Origin: Pseudomonas sp. SCB32 | GTDB lineage: Bacteria; Pseudomonadota; Gammaproteobacteria; Pseudomonadales; Pseudomonadaceae | Assembly: GCF_009189165.1 (NCBI RefSeq) | Contig: NZ_CP045118.1 | Coordinates: forward strand, 1,364,001 to 1,428,000 | DNA length: 64,000 nt | Direction of reading: 5' to 3' | Shown here: one piece after another, positions 49,693 through 58,858 of the stretch | Numbering within the stretch: the first letter of the stretch is position 1 | Layout: each line of letters opens with the position of its first letter | Notes under the pieces: model-generated | Seen by the model: the letters and a program-made list of their open reading frames with translations, nothing else | Told to the model about the DNA's origin: nothing | Databases searched by the model: none | Position numbers and translations under genes: made by a program

Positions 49693-51094
49693 GCCGCGCC
49701 GCTGGCGCTTCCCCGGCGCCGGCAGCCTGCGTGGCCGGCTGCTCTGGCGCCTGGGTGGGATCCTGCTGGTGCTGCTGCTGATCGGCAGTGCGGTGACCTA
49801 CTCGCGTGCCCGCCACGCCGCTGACATCGCCTACGACCGCACCCTGCTGGCGTCCGCGCGGGACATTGCCGACGGTCTCTACGCCAGCGACGGCACCCTG
49901 CGTGCCAACGTGCCCTATGTGGCGCTGGACAGCTTCGAGTACGACAGCGCCGGGCGCATCTTCTACCAGGTGATCGACCCGCAGGGGCGGATGATCTCCG
50001 GCTACGAGAGCCTGCCCGCGCCGCCGCCCGGCACGCCACGCACCGATGATTACCCGGCGCTGGCCAAGTTCTACGACGCTCAGTACCAGAGGCAGGGTGT
50101 GCGGGTGGTCAGCCTGCTGCAGCCGGTCAGCCAGCCGACGGTCAACGGCATGGCGGAAATCCGCGTGGCGGAAACCCTGGGTGCCCGCGAGCGACTGGCG
50201 CGCAACCTGCTCGGCGACACCCTGCTGAACCTGGCGCTGTCGGCCATTGCCGCGCTGCTGATGGTCTGGTATGCGGTGAGTGCCGGCCTGCGCCCGCTGG
50301 ACCGCCTGCGCGCGGCGGTGGAAGAGCGGCAGCCGGATGACTTGCGGCCATTGCCGGAGGTGCGGGTGCAGCGTGAGTTGCGTCCGCTGGTGGCGGCGCT
50401 CAACCATTTCACCGTGCGCCTGCGCGGGCTGTTCGATCGGCAGTCGCAGTTCATCGCCGAGGCTTCGCACGAGCTGCGCACGCCGCTGGCGGCGCTCAAG
50501 GCGCGGCTGGAGCTGGGACTGCGCGAGCAGGACCCGCAACAATGGCGCGCCACCCTGGTGGACGCCGTGCAGAACACCGACCGGGTGACTGGCCTTGCGA
50601 ACCAGTTGCTCTCCCTGGCGCGCGTCGAAAGCGGCGCGCGCGCCATCGCCGAAGGGGCGGGGGAGGATATCGAGCTCGGCCAGCTGGCACGGGAGCTGGG
50701 CCTGGCGCTGGCGCCGCTGGCCTATGCGCGCGGGGTTGCGCTGGCGCTGGAGGCGGACGAGCCGGCCTGGGTGAAGGGCGATCCGACCCTGCTCAACGAG
50801 CTGCTCAGCAATCTGGTGGATAACGCCATCGCCCATGCCCCGGCGGACGGCAATGTGATCATCCGCGTGCTGACACCGGCCGGGCTGGAAGTGGAGGACG
50901 ACGGTCCGGGAATCCCTCCGGAGGAGCGCGACAAGGTGTTCCGCCGCTTCTACCGTCGTCGCCAGCAGGGCACCGGCCTGGGATTGGCCATCGTGGGCGA
51001 GATCTGCAGCGCGCACCGTGCACGCATCGAACTGGCCCAGGGCGAGCTGGGTGGGCTGCTGGTGCGGGTGAGCTTCCCGGCGGACGGCGCTTGA
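49685..51094 (+). CDS. tctE: Sensor histidine kinase TctE
   Basis: A 469-residue inner-membrane kinase; ATG 49685 overlaps the tctD stop by 8 bases. First membrane helix about 18-36, periplasmic sensor about 37-175 (TctE N-terminal family), second helix about 176-198, a HAMP-like linker, then the DHp helix with phosphorylated H262 in EASHELRTPL. The ATPase domain has N-box LLSNLVDNAIAHA, G1 DDGPGIP and G2 GTGLGLAIV. It senses tricarboxylates in the periplasm and phosphorylates TctD. The frame is open further upstream inside tctD; that extension is not used. Confidence 0.93.
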   Translation: MVEPRRWRFPGAGSLRGRLLWRLGGILLVLLLIGSAVTYSRARHAADIAYDRTLLASARDIADGLYASDGTLRANVPYVALDSFEYDSAGRIFYQVIDPQGRMISGYESLPAPPPGTPRTDDYPALAKFYDAQYQRQGVRVVSLLQPVSQPTVNGMAEIRVAETLGARERLARNLLGDTLLNLALSAIAALLMVWYAVSAGLRPLDRLRAAVEERQPDDLRPLPEVRVQRELRPLVAALNHFTVRLRGLFDRQSQFIAEASHELRTPLAALKARLELGLREQDPQQWRATLVDAVQNTDRVTGLANQLLSLARVESGARAIAEGAGEDIELGQLARELGLALAPLAYARGVALALEADEPAWVKGDPTLLNELLSNLVDNAIAHAPADGNVIIRVLTPAGLEVEDDGPGIPPEERDKVFRRFYRRRQQGTGLGLAIVGEICSAHRARIELAQGELGGLLVRVSFPADGA

Positions 51095-51176
51095 GCCAGA
51101 AACGCGAAACCCGCCGGTGAGGGCGGATTTCGGGGCAGGAGTTTCGCGGACTAGATCCGCTCCCACATTGTTTTCT

Positions 51177-51318
51177 GGGTCCCCGCGTTCGCGGGGATGA
51201 CGTAAAGGGGCGCGAATTTCACGCCCGTCACTCCCGCGAACGCGGGAGCCCAAAAGACAGTTGCTCCTACGAAAAAGCCAATCCGTAGGATGGCGTGGAG
51301 CGCAGCGATACCCATCAC
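51177..51318. repeat. Palindromic repeats after tctE
   Basis: A pair CCCCGCGTTCGCGGGGATGACG (51181-51202) and CGTCACTCCCGCGAACGCGGGAG (51226-51248) is inverted about its centre, like that at 39613-39682. It is followed by a CCGTAGGATGGCGTGGAGCG unit (51282-51318) related to 17365-17396. Both lie between convergent genes. Confidence 0.65.
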
Positions 51319-51348
51319 GAAGAGAAAGAACGTCGCGGACGTTTTCCG

Positions 51349-52185
51349 TTACTGCAGCATGCTCATCGCCGCTTCCATCGCCGCCGAGAGGTCTTCGTCT
51401 TCCTTGAGATTGGCCTTGGGGTCGAGGCCGAGCTTGGCGAAGGCCGGGATGCTGCCCCAGTCCAGCTCGGTGTAGGGGTGCTGGCTGCCCAGGTAGCTCT
51501 GCAGGGTGGCGACCTGGACGATGTCCACGTAGTCGACCTTGACCGAGTCGCGGTTGAAATCCAGGTGCTGGGCGGGGACGGCGGCGATCGGCGCCGGGAA
51601 GTCCCAGGCCTTGAGGATGCGGTCGCCGATGACCGGGTGAATGCGCTCGATCACGTGGTTGAGGCTGATGGAGTCGGCCAGCAGTTCGCTGTGCTCCTCG
51701 GCGTAGGTGAGGATCGGCAGCACGCCGATCTGGTGCACCAGCCCGGCAAGGGTGGCCTGGTCCGGCGCCAGGCGGGTGTAGTGGCGGCACAGCGCGTGGC
51801 AGATGCCGGCGATCTCGGTGCTCTTGTTCCAGACTTCGCGCATCTTGCGGTCGACCACGTCGGAGGTGGCCTGGAACATCTGTTCCATGGCAAGGCCGGT
51901 GGCCAGGTTGCAGGTATAGTTCATGCCCAGGCGGCCGATCGCCATCTGCAGGTCGGTGATTTCCTTGTTGGTGCGCAGCAGCGGGCTGTTCACGACCTTG
52001 ATGATGCGCGCGGTCAGCGCCGCATCGTTGCCGATCACCTTGGAGAGATCCTGGATGCTGCTGTCCGGGTCCTCCGCCGCTTCGCGCACCCGCAAGGCGA
52101 CTTCCGGCAGCGTCGGCAGCACCAGTTCATCGTTGTCGATGGCCCGCAGCAGTTCCTGTTGTACTTTGTCGGCAAGCTTGCTCAT
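51349..52185 (-). CDS. HDOD-domain signalling protein
   Basis: A 278-residue single-domain HDOD protein: LPTLPEVALRVREAAEDPDSS opens the domain, followed by DAALTARIIKVVNSPLLRTNKEITDLQMAIGRLG, both typical. HDOD domains are related to HD phosphohydrolases but lack the metal ligands and act in signalling, often linked to motility or c-di-GMP. The role of this one is unknown. ATG 52185 is chosen over an upstream start. It appears monocistronic; PAO1 has a similar gene after tctE in my memory. Confidence 0.85.
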   Translation of the reverse strand: MSKLADKVQQELLRAIDNDELVLPTLPEVALRVREAAEDPDSSIQDLSKVIGNDAALTARIIKVVNSPLLRTNKEITDLQMAIGRLGMNYTCNLATGLAMEQMFQATSDVVDRKMREVWNKSTEIAGICHALCRHYTRLAPDQATLAGLVHQIGVLPILTYAEEHSELLADSISLNHVIERIHPVIGDRILKAWDFPAPIAAVPAQHLDFNRDSVKVDYVDIVQVATLQSYLGSQHPYTELDWGSIPAFAKLGLDPKANLKEDEDLSAAMEAAMSMLQ

Positions 52186-52352
52186 GGCACTTCCTGATTG
52201 GGTCTGATGTTGCTTCTTGATGAGTCGTGTTGCCGCGCAACCCGGAGGACGGGTTGCATTTTGCACGGTGCCACATCACTCGTCGGTTAGGTGGATCACC
52301 AAATCGGGCTTTTCACGCCTTGTCCTGCGCCGGGCTCCCCACCCGGCGCAGA

Positions 52353-53294
52353 TCAGCGCTGGATCTCGCGATTGCTGTCCAGGGTGTAGGGCAGGTCCAG
52401 CAGGCGCAGCGGCTGGCCGTCGGCCTCGCCCAGGCGCACGCGGCCATCGGCGACGGCGTCGTCCTGCAGCACGGCCAGCAGTTCCACGCCTTGCGCCGCG
52501 CGGGCGGCAAGCACCACTTCGCCGACGCTGGTGGAGTGCACCGGCGAGAACAGCTCGCGGCCCGGCTCCGGCAGGTCGCTGCCGTCCAGTGCCAGGCGAT
52601 GCAGGCGGCGCTTGAGGCGGCCTAGGTACTGCATGCGGGCGACGATTTCCTGGCCGGTGTAGCAGCCCTTCTTGAAGCTCACGCCACCGACGGCCTGCAG
52701 GTTGATCATCTGCGGGATGAACAGCTCGCGGGTGGTGCCGAATACCTGGCCAACGCCGGCACGGATCTGGCCGAGCAGCCAGTCGTTGAGGTTGCCGTGC
52801 GCCAGTTGCGCGCCCAGCCGTTCGCGTAGCTCGGCGGCGCGCGCTGCCGGTACCCAGAGTTCGACGCGACCCTGCCCGAGGCCGATGGCGATCAGGCCGT
52901 CATGCTGCGCCACCTGATCCGCCTGGCCGCTCAGCGCCAGGCCCAGCCCGGCAAGCAGGGCGTCGGCGCCGCTCAGGCCGAAACGTGTCCACTGGGCGCT
53001 GTCGTCCGACAGGCTGGCTTTGGAGAACACGGCGTACTTCTTGAGGTCGGTGAGCTGGCTTTCGAGCAGGTCGCTGGCCATCGCCAGCAGGTAGCCGTCA
53101 GACACGGCGACGATGCGGAAGCTGGAGGTCATGCGCCCTTTGGGGGTGCAGCGAGCGCCGAGGCTCGAGGTTTCGTCGTTCAGGTAGCTGAGGTTGCAGG
53201 TCAACTGGCCCTGGAGGAATTTGGCGGCGTCCACGCCACGCACGGCGAGAATCCCTTCGTGATTGAGTTCGATGAAGAAAGCGGAGGCGGTCAT
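52353..53294 (-). CDS. ygfZ: Folate-binding YgfZ protein
   Basis: A 313-residue member of the YgfZ/GcvT family with the diagnostic motif KKGCYTGQEIVARMQYLG (about 220-237), whose Cys is required in E. coli. It binds tetrahydrofolate and assists assembly or repair of certain Fe-S enzymes and thereby tRNA methylthiolation by MiaB. It is divergent from sdhE across 170 bases. That grouping (ygfZ, sdhE, ygfX) is conserved in gamma-proteobacteria, and this gene order is also found in E. coli. The start ATG 53294 begins the family homology. Confidence 0.9.
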   Translation of the reverse strand: MTASAFFIELNHEGILAVRGVDAAKFLQGQLTCNLSYLNDETSSLGARCTPKGRMTSSFRIVAVSDGYLLAMASDLLESQLTDLKKYAVFSKASLSDDSAQWTRFGLSGADALLAGLGLALSGQADQVAQHDGLIAIGLGQGRVELWVPAARAAELRERLGAQLAHGNLNDWLLGQIRAGVGQVFGTTRELFIPQMINLQAVGGVSFKKGCYTGQEIVARMQYLGRLKRRLHRLALDGSDLPEPGRELFSPVHSTSVGEVVLAARAAQGVELLAVLQDDAVADGRVRLGEADGQPLRLLDLPYTLDSNREIQR

Positions 53295-53464
53295 CACGAT
53301 TCGCTGGAAGAAAGTTAGGGGCCTCATGATAGAGCCCGGACCGAGGCTTGTCAGCGGGTGCCGGGAGCCGGGGCGCATGCGTATAATGCCGCTCGGCTCG
53401 CGCCGGCCGTCGACCTCGCGAGCGATCCGATGTATTCGCCCGCTGTTATTCGAGGTACCTGCAG

Positions 53465-53719
53465 ATGACCGACGAAACCGAACTCAAACGCCTTTTCTGG
53501 CACAGCCGCCGCGGCATGCTGGAGCTGGACGTCCTGCTGGTGCCTTTCGTCCAGGAGGTCTATCCGGGCCTGCCCGCCGAAGATCAGGCGCGTTTCCGCA
53601 AGCTGCTGGAGTGCGAGGACCAGGACATGTTCGGCTGGTTCATGCAGCGTGGTGAGCCGGAAGACGCCGATCTGCGCCACATCGTTCGCATGATCCTGGA
53701 CCGTGTCCAGCCGAAGTGA
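53465..53719 (+). CDS. sdhE: Succinate dehydrogenase assembly factor SdhE
   Basis: An 84-residue protein carrying the RGMLELD motif (residues 16-22) of the SdhE/SDHAF2 family, then [14 protein letters not shown]. It promotes covalent attachment of FAD to the succinate dehydrogenase flavoprotein. Size and motif leave little doubt. It overlaps the start of ygfX by 17 bases, so the two are co-expressed; the pair has also been described as the CptB/CptA toxin-antitoxin-like system in E. coli. Confidence 0.93.
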   Translation: MTDETELKRLFWHSRRGMLELDVLLVPFVQEVYPGLPAEDQARFRKLLECEDQDMFGWFMQRGEPEDADLRHIVRMILDRVQPK

Positions 53720-54155
53720 CCCCTTCGAATGCCGCTGGCGACCGTCCATCGGGTTGCTGGCGGCCTACCTCGGCGCGCAATCGCTCGCCATCCTGGCGCT
53801 GTTGCTTGCCGCCATCCCCGCGTTCCTGAGTCTGCTCGGCCTGCTGGCCTGTGCGCTGCACGCCGGGTACGTCATGCCGCGCCAGGTCTTGCTGCGCAGC
53901 GCAGCTTCCGTGCGCGGCCTTCGCCACAACGCCGACGGTTGGCAGGTATGGTCCGAGCGTGATGGCTGGCAGCCGGTGCAACTGGCGCCGGACAGCCTGG
54001 CGCTGCCCGCGTTGATCGTGCTGCGCTTCCGCCGTCCCGGCCAGTGGCTGGCGCGCAGCGTCTGCGTGCCGGCCGATGCGCTGGCACCGGACATTCACCG
54101 GCGCTTGCGGGTGAGGCTGCGCTTCAGCCGCAATAGGTGGGCGGCGCCAGGATAG
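53703..54155 (+). CDS. YgfX-like membrane protein
   Basis: A 150-residue protein with a GTG start inside sdhE. Two hydrophobic segments near the N-terminus (about 17-57) are followed by a soluble domain with [20 protein letters not shown], the arrangement of YgfX (CptA). YgfX in E. coli is an inner-membrane protein whose overproduction disturbs MreB and FtsZ and which pairs with SdhE. Its last 32 bases overlap the convergent end of nadB. The family call rests on position, size and topology. Confidence 0.7.
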   Translation: MSSRSDPFECRWRPSIGLLAAYLGAQSLAILALLLAAIPAFLSLLGLLACALHAGYVMPRQVLLRSAASVRGLRHNADGWQVWSERDGWQPVQLAPDSLALPALIVLRFRRPGQWLARSVCVPADALAPDIHRRLRVRLRFSRNRWAAPG

Positions 54156-55740
54156 TGTCGCGCGCCTCGGGCAGCAGGTCCGGATAGTCCAGGGTGTAGT
54201 GCAGGCCGCGGCTCTCGCGGCGCTGCATGGCAGAGTTGATGATCAGCTCGGCCACCTGGGCGAGGTTGCGCAGCTCGATCAGGTCGCGGCTGACCTTGTA
54301 GTTCGAGTAGAACTCGTCGATCTCGTCCAGCAGCAGGCGCACGCGGTGCTGCGCGCGAGCCAGGCGCTTGTTGGTGCGCACGATGCCCACGTAGTCCCAC
54401 ATGAAGCGCCGCAGCTCGTCCCAGTTGTGCGCAATGATCACGTCTTCGTCGGAGTCGGTCACCTGGCTTGCGTCCCAGTCGGGGAGGCCGGCGGGAATGG
54501 GCGCCTGGGCGAGCTTGCCGACGATGTCGGCGGCAGCCGAGCGGGCGTAGACGAAGCATTCCAGCAGGGAGTTGCTCGCCATGCGGTTGGCGCCGTGCAG
54601 GCCGGTGAAGGTGGTTTCGCCGATGGCGTAGAGGTTCGGCACATCGGTGTGGCCGTGCTGGTCGACCAGCACGCCGCCGCAGGTGTAGTGCGCCGCCGGC
54701 ACCACCGGGATCGGCTCGTGGGTGATGTCGATGCCGAAGTCCAGGCAGCGCTCGTAGACCGTGGGGAAGTGCTCGCGGATGAACTCGGCCGGCTTGTGGC
54801 TGATGTCCAGGTAGACGTAGTCGATACCCAGGCGCTTCATCTCGTGGTCGATGGCGCGGGCCACGACATCGCGCGGCGCGAGTTCCGCCAGGGCATGGAA
54901 GCGCTGCATGAAGCGCTCGCCGTTGGGCAGGCGCAACAGGCCGCCTTCGCCGCGTATGGCCTCGGTGATCAGGAAGCTCTTGGCCTGTGGGTGGTACAGG
55001 CAGGTCGGGTGGAACTGGTTGAACTCCAGGTTGCCGACCCGGCACCCGGCGCGCCAGGCCATGGCGATGCCATCGCCGGAGTTGCCGTCCGGGTTGCTGG
55101 TATAGAGGTAGACCTTGCTGGCGCCGCCGGAGGCGAGCACGGTGAAGCGCGCGCCGAAGGTGTCGACCTCGCCGGTGCTGCGGTCCAGCACGTAGGCGCC
55201 CAGGCAGCGCTGGCCCTTCTTGCCGAGCTTGCGCTCGGTGATCAGGTCGACCGCGACCCGCTGCGACAGCAGTTCGATGTTCGGCCGCAGGCGTGCCTGC
55301 TCCAGCAGGGTATTGAAGATGGCTGCGCCGGTGGCATCGGCGGCATGGATGATGCGGCGGTGGCTGTGGCCGCCTTCGCGGGTCAGGTGGAACTCGAAAC
55401 CGCCGTCCTCGCGCCCCGGCTCATGGTCGCGGGTGAAGGGTACGCCCTGCTCGATCAGCCACTGGATGGCCTCGCGGCTATGCTCGACGGTGAATTTCAC
55501 GGCGTCTTCGCGGCACAGACCGGCACCGGCGACCAGGGTGTCCTCGACATGGGACTCGACGGTATCGGTATCGTCCAGCACAGCGGCGACCCCGCCCTGG
55601 GCCCAGAAGGTCGAGCCCTGGGACAATTCGCCCTTGCTCAGGACAGCAATGCGCAGGTGCGCGGGCAGAGTCAGGGCGAGCGTCAGGCCAGCGGCCCCGC
55701 TGCCGATCACCAAAACATCATGCTGGAAGTGCTGACTCAT
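54124..55740 (-). CDS. nadB: L-aspartate oxidase
   Basis: A 538-residue flavoprotein: N-terminal FAD motif [35 protein letters not shown] near 40-58, a central HPT and [38 protein letters not shown] and a helical C-terminal domain. It oxidises L-aspartate to iminoaspartate, the first step of de novo NAD synthesis. ATG 55740 is preferred to GTG 55755. Convergent with ygfX (32-bp overlap). Upstream it faces the algU control region, the arrangement of P. aeruginosa. Confidence 0.95.
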   Translation of the reverse strand: MSQHFQHDVLVIGSGAAGLTLALTLPAHLRIAVLSKGELSQGSTFWAQGGVAAVLDDTDTVESHVEDTLVAGAGLCREDAVKFTVEHSREAIQWLIEQGVPFTRDHEPGREDGGFEFHLTREGGHSHRRIIHAADATGAAIFNTLLEQARLRPNIELLSQRVAVDLITERKLGKKGQRCLGAYVLDRSTGEVDTFGARFTVLASGGASKVYLYTSNPDGNSGDGIAMAWRAGCRVGNLEFNQFHPTCLYHPQAKSFLITEAIRGEGGLLRLPNGERFMQRFHALAELAPRDVVARAIDHEMKRLGIDYVYLDISHKPAEFIREHFPTVYERCLDFGIDITHEPIPVVPAAHYTCGGVLVDQHGHTDVPNLYAIGETTFTGLHGANRMASNSLLECFVYARSAAADIVGKLAQAPIPAGLPDWDASQVTDSDEDVIIAHNWDELRRFMWDYVGIVRTNKRLARAQHRVRLLLDEIDEFYSNYKVSRDLIELRNLAQVAELIINSAMQRRESRGLHYTLDYPDLLPEARDTILAPPTYCG

Positions 55741-55929
55741 ATCCGGCTCCACCAAAAAGGCGCCCTAGTATATAGAAGGGTGCCACGGCACAATACTGGC
55801 GAACCGATGACACCGAAGGCGCCTGTTGCGTGCGGCAGTCGCAGGGCGGAAGCCGCGTGCTTGCGCTCATGCCGCGAAACCAGGCGCGCCGGCGTTGCAT
55901 CGAGGGTGACGGATCGTGGCAAATCGCCG

Positions 55930-55956
55930 GAACTTTTTTAGTCGTTCCGGTTCCAA
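55930..55956 (+). promoter_or_regulatory. AlgU-type promoter, distal (P1-like)
   Basis: GAACTT (55930-55935), 16-bp spacer, TCCAA (55952-55956). The AlgU/sigma-E consensus is GAACTT with TCTGA-like -10; the -10 fits only partly. It would be an autoregulatory promoter of algU. Confidence 0.5.
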
Positions 55957-56113
55957 CTCGGAATACCTTAAGTCGCTTTCGCGCAGGCTCGGACTGCGCG
56001 GGGAGGGCGCGGGTGTTACGCCCGATACAGTTGAATTCAACGGGCTTCGGACGCATGTCTGGGTCCGGTTGCCGCGAATGTGAAAAAACTGTGCGGCGCA
56101 TGCTTGGAGGGGA

Positions 56114-56140
56114 GAACTTTTGCAGAAGTCCCGAGTCTAT
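56114..56140 (+). promoter_or_regulatory. AlgU-type promoter, proximal (P3-like)
   Basis: GAACTT (56114-56119), 16-bp spacer, TCTAT (56136-56140), about 60 bases before the algU start codon. It resembles the P. aeruginosa algU P3 promoter as I recall it. Confidence 0.6.
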
Positions 56141-56171
56141 CTTGGCAGGACGATTTACCAGGGTGCTCGAA

Positions 56172-56195
56172 GCTCCTCCAGGTTCGTAGAGGAGC
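56172..56195 (+). promoter_or_regulatory. Hairpin occluding the algU ribosome-binding site
   Basis: GCTCCTC (56172-56178) pairs perfectly with GAGGAGC (56189-56195), which contains the Shine-Dalgarno sequence of algU, 4 bases before ATG 56200. The loop is 11 bases. Reduced translation until opened is inferred. Confidence 0.55.
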
Positions 56196-56199
56196 ATTC

Positions 56200-56784
56200 A
56201 TGCTAACCCAGGAACAGGATCAGCAACTGGTTGAACGGGTACAGCGCGGAGACAAGCGGGCATTCGATCTGCTGGTGCTGAAGTACCAGCACAAGATTCT
56301 CGGGCTGATCGTGCGTTTCGTGCACGACGCCCAGGAAGCCCAGGACGTCGCACAGGAAGCATTCATCAAGGCGTATCGCGCCTTGGGTAACTTCCGGGGC
56401 GACAGTGCCTTTTATACCTGGCTGTACCGTATCGCCATCAATACCGCGAAGAACCACCTGGTGGCGCGCGGTCGGCGTCCGCCTGACAGCGATGTCACCG
56501 CGGAAGACGCGGAGTTCTTCGACGGCGACCATGCCCTGAAGGACATCGAGTCGCCGGAAAGAGCCATGCTGCGGGATGAGATCGAGGAAACCGTCCATCG
56601 CACCATCCAGCAGCTGCCAGAAGACTTGCGGACGGCATTGACCCTGCGCGAGTTCGAAGGCCTGAGTTACGAAGATATCGCCACCGTGATGCAGTGTCCG
56701 GTGGGAACGGTCCGCTCACGGATCTTCCGTGCGCGGGAAGCGATCGACAAAGCTTTGCAGCCTTTGTTGCATGAAGAAGTCTGA
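56200..56784 (+). CDS. algU: ECF sigma factor AlgU (RpoE, sigma-22)
   Basis: A 194-residue ECF sigma factor. Region 2 (about 10-95) contains ARRAY-like DVAQEAFIKAYRALGNFRGDSAFYTWLYRIA without gaps, and region 4 (about 130-190) has LPEDLRTALTLREFEGLSYEDIATVM and the HTH PVGTVRSRIFRARE. It directs transcription of envelope-stress and alginate genes and of itself. It is held by MucA, encoded 31 bases downstream. ATG 56200 follows GAGGAG. The protein is intact. Confidence 0.96.
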   Translation: MLTQEQDQQLVERVQRGDKRAFDLLVLKYQHKILGLIVRFVHDAQEAQDVAQEAFIKAYRALGNFRGDSAFYTWLYRIAINTAKNHLVARGRRPPDSDVTAEDAEFFDGDHALKDIESPERAMLRDEIEETVHRTIQQLPEDLRTALTLREFEGLSYEDIATVMQCPVGTVRSRIFRAREAIDKALQPLLHEEV

Positions 56785-56815
56785 TACAGCGGCAACAGCC
56801 AAGAGAGGTACCGCT

Positions 56816-57403
56816 ATGAGTCGTGAAGCCCTGCAGGAGTCGCTGTCCGCTGTCATGGATAACGAAGCGGATGAGCTTGAGCTGCGGCGAGTGCTTGCAG
56901 CCTGCGGCGAGGACGCCGAGTTGCGGGCCACCTGGTCCCGTTATCAACTGGCCCGTGCGGTGATGCACAAGGAGCCGGCGATGCCCAAGCTGGATATCGC
57001 TGCCGCCGTGTCCGCCGCGCTGGCCGATGAAGCTGCGCCGGCGCCGAGCAAGTCCAATCCGTGGCGCAACGTCGGCCGCCTGGCGGTAGCCGCGTCGGTG
57101 ACCCTGGCCGTGCTGGCGGGGGTGCGCCTGTACCACCAGGACGACAATGTCGCCAACGGCCTGGCTCAGCAAGCGGCTGGCACGCAGCAGATCGCTCTGC
57201 CGCAGGTTCAGGGCCCGGCGGTTCTGGCAGGCTACACTCAGGACGAGGCGCCGCAGGTGATCACCAATGCCCGAGGCGGGCAGACCACCTGGCATGAGCA
57301 GCGTCTTCCGGGTTATCTGCGCCAACATGCGCAACAGTCCGCCGTAAACGGTACTGACAGCGCCCTGCCTTACGCGCGCGCCGCGAGCCTGGAAAGCCGC
57401 TGA
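56816..57403 (+). CDS. mucA: Anti-sigma factor MucA
   Basis: A 195-residue single-pass inner-membrane anti-sigma factor: cytoplasmic AlgU-binding part (about 1-80, MSREALQESLSAVMDNEADE...), membrane helix about 87-105, and a periplasmic part to the end. PAVLAGY holds Ala138-Gly139, equivalent to the AlgW cut at A136-G137 of P. aeruginosa MucA. The ending PYARAASLESR is the MucB-binding tail region. The reading frame is complete, without the truncations seen in mucoid isolates, so the strain should be non-mucoid at this locus. ATG 56816 follows GAGAGG. Confidence 0.95.
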   Translation: MSREALQESLSAVMDNEADELELRRVLAACGEDAELRATWSRYQLARAVMHKEPAMPKLDIAAAVSAALADEAAPAPSKSNPWRNVGRLAVAASVTLAVLAGVRLYHQDDNVANGLAQQAAGTQQIALPQVQGPAVLAGYTQDEAPQVITNARGGQTTWHEQRLPGYLRQHAQQSAVNGTDSALPYARAASLESR

Positions 57404-57425
57404 TTTTGCGACCTTAAGGAGCGAC

Positions 57426-58370
57426 ATGCGCGCGACTACAGCTCTGCTGTTCATCCTTGGCGGTCTGCTGGCATTGCCAGTGCAGGCCGCCGATGCGATG
57501 GACTGGATCAAGCGCCTCTCCGAGGCAGACCAGCAACAGAATTTCCAGGGCACTTTCGTCTACGAGCGCAGCGGTGCTTTCTCGACGCACGATGTCTGGC
57601 ATCGGGTCGATGCCGATGGTTCGGTGCGCGAGCGCCTGGTTCAGGCCGATGGGCCGCGCCAGGAGGTCCTGCGGGTCGATGGCGCCACCCAGTGCGTGGG
57701 TGGTGGCATGGCCGGGCAGGTCTCGGTCGGTGAGCTCTGGCCCGCGCACAAGCTGAATCCGCAGGAGCTTTCGTCCTGGTACGACATTCGTGTCGCGGGT
57801 GAATCGCGCGTCGCCGATCGCCCGGCCGTGGTGCTCGCGGTGATGCCGCGCGACCAGCATCGCTACGGTTTCGAGCTCCACCTGGACAAGGAAACCGGTC
57901 TGCCGCTCAAGTCCCTGCTGCTCAATGACAAGGGGCAGATCATCGAGCGCCTGCAGTTCACCCGTATCGACCTGCAGGCGCCTGACGACGCCGAGCTGCA
58001 GCCGACGTCGACCTGTCAGCCGGTCAAGGAGCTCAAGAGCGCCAGTGTGAAGACCGGCTGGCATTCGGAGTGGGTTCCTCCGGGCTTTACCCTCAACAGC
58101 ACCCTGCAGCAGCGCAGCCCTGTCTCGAATGACCAGGTGCTCTGCCTGGCCTACGGGGATGGCCTGGCGCGATTCTCGGTGTTCCTCGAGCCGCTGCATG
58201 GTGCCAAGGTCGATGACGCGCGTACCCAGTTGGGTCCGACCACGGTCGTGTCCCGGCGTTACGCCAGTGAAGACGGCGGTACCATGGTGACCGTCGTGGG
58301 CGAGATCCCCAGCGGTACGGCTGAGCGCGTGGCACTGTCCATGCGGCCGGCGGGGGCCCAGTCAGAGTGA
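57426..58370 (+). CDS. mucB: Periplasmic MucA protector MucB (RseB-like)
   Basis: A 314-residue periplasmic protein with a signal peptide (about 1-21, ending VQA). The N-terminal LolA-like part is ADAMDWIKRLSEADQQQNFQGTFVYERSG and a second RseB-type domain follows from about 205. It binds the periplasmic part of MucA and shields it from AlgW until lipid or lipopolysaccharide signals displace it. 22 bp after mucA and overlapping mucC (GTGA), so it is in one operon. Confidence 0.95.
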   Translation: MRATTALLFILGGLLALPVQAADAMDWIKRLSEADQQQNFQGTFVYERSGAFSTHDVWHRVDADGSVRERLVQADGPRQEVLRVDGATQCVGGGMAGQVSVGELWPAHKLNPQELSSWYDIRVAGESRVADRPAVVLAVMPRDQHRYGFELHLDKETGLPLKSLLLNDKGQIIERLQFTRIDLQAPDDAELQPTSTCQPVKELKSASVKTGWHSEWVPPGFTLNSTLQQRSPVSNDQVLCLAYGDGLARFSVFLEPLHGAKVDDARTQLGPTTVVSRRYASEDGGTMVTVVGEIPSGTAERVALSMRPAGAQSE

Positions 58371-58822
58371 TCGAGGAGCAGGGAAGGGTGGTGGCAGTGG
58401 AATCCGGAGCAGTCTGGGTCGAAACGCTGCGCCGCTCCACCTGCTCGGGATGTTCAGTGAACGCCGGCTGCGGACAGGGTATCCTGGGGCGGTTGGGTGT
58501 CGGTAATGGGCGTGGCCGCGTGCGCGCCCTGTCTTCGCTGAAGTTGGCGCCTGGCGACGAAGTCGTGTTGGGCGTGGGCGAGAGCGTTCTCCTGAAGAGT
58601 GCCCTGCTCTTCTATCTTTCCCCCTTAATTGGACTTTTCGCACTGGCGCTACTGGCGGCGCGGATCGGTTTCGGGGAACCTCTGGTCATGGTGGCCGGGC
58701 TTGCGGGATTCCTGCTGGCCTGGCTGCTCGTGCGGCGCCTGGCGCGACGCCATTCGAATGATCCGGCGATGCAACCGGTTGTGCTGCGTGCGCTGGTCGG
58801 TGGGCCGCTCGGCCCGGTTTAG
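58367..58822 (+). CDS. mucC: MucC (RseC family)
   Basis: A 151-residue inner-membrane protein of the RseC/MucC family. GTG 58367 overlaps the mucB stop by 4 bases. The N-terminal part carries four cysteines in CSGCSVNAGCG, like the Cys cluster of RseC, then two membrane helices (about 78-120) and a basic tail. It is a minor modulator of AlgU activity in P. aeruginosa and may bind a redox centre. Only 36 bases separate it from mucD. Confidence 0.9.
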   Translation: MIEEQGRVVAVESGAVWVETLRRSTCSGCSVNAGCGQGILGRLGVGNGRGRVRALSSLKLAPGDEVVLGVGESVLLKSALLFYLSPLIGLFALALLAARIGFGEPLVMVAGLAGFLLAWLLVRRLARRHSNDPAMQPVVLRALVGGPLGPV

Positions 58823-58858
58823 TCTCTTTCCCAATCAACATCACGGGAGCTGTAGTCA

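Larger units (their letters stand above)
55741..56199. promoter_or_regulatory. nadB/algU divergent control region
   Basis: 459 bases with no gene. It holds at least two AlgU-type promoters and a hairpin at the algU ribosome-binding site (each listed). The nadB promoter should lie in the left 150 bases; no strong -35/-10 pair is obvious. Confidence 0.6.
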
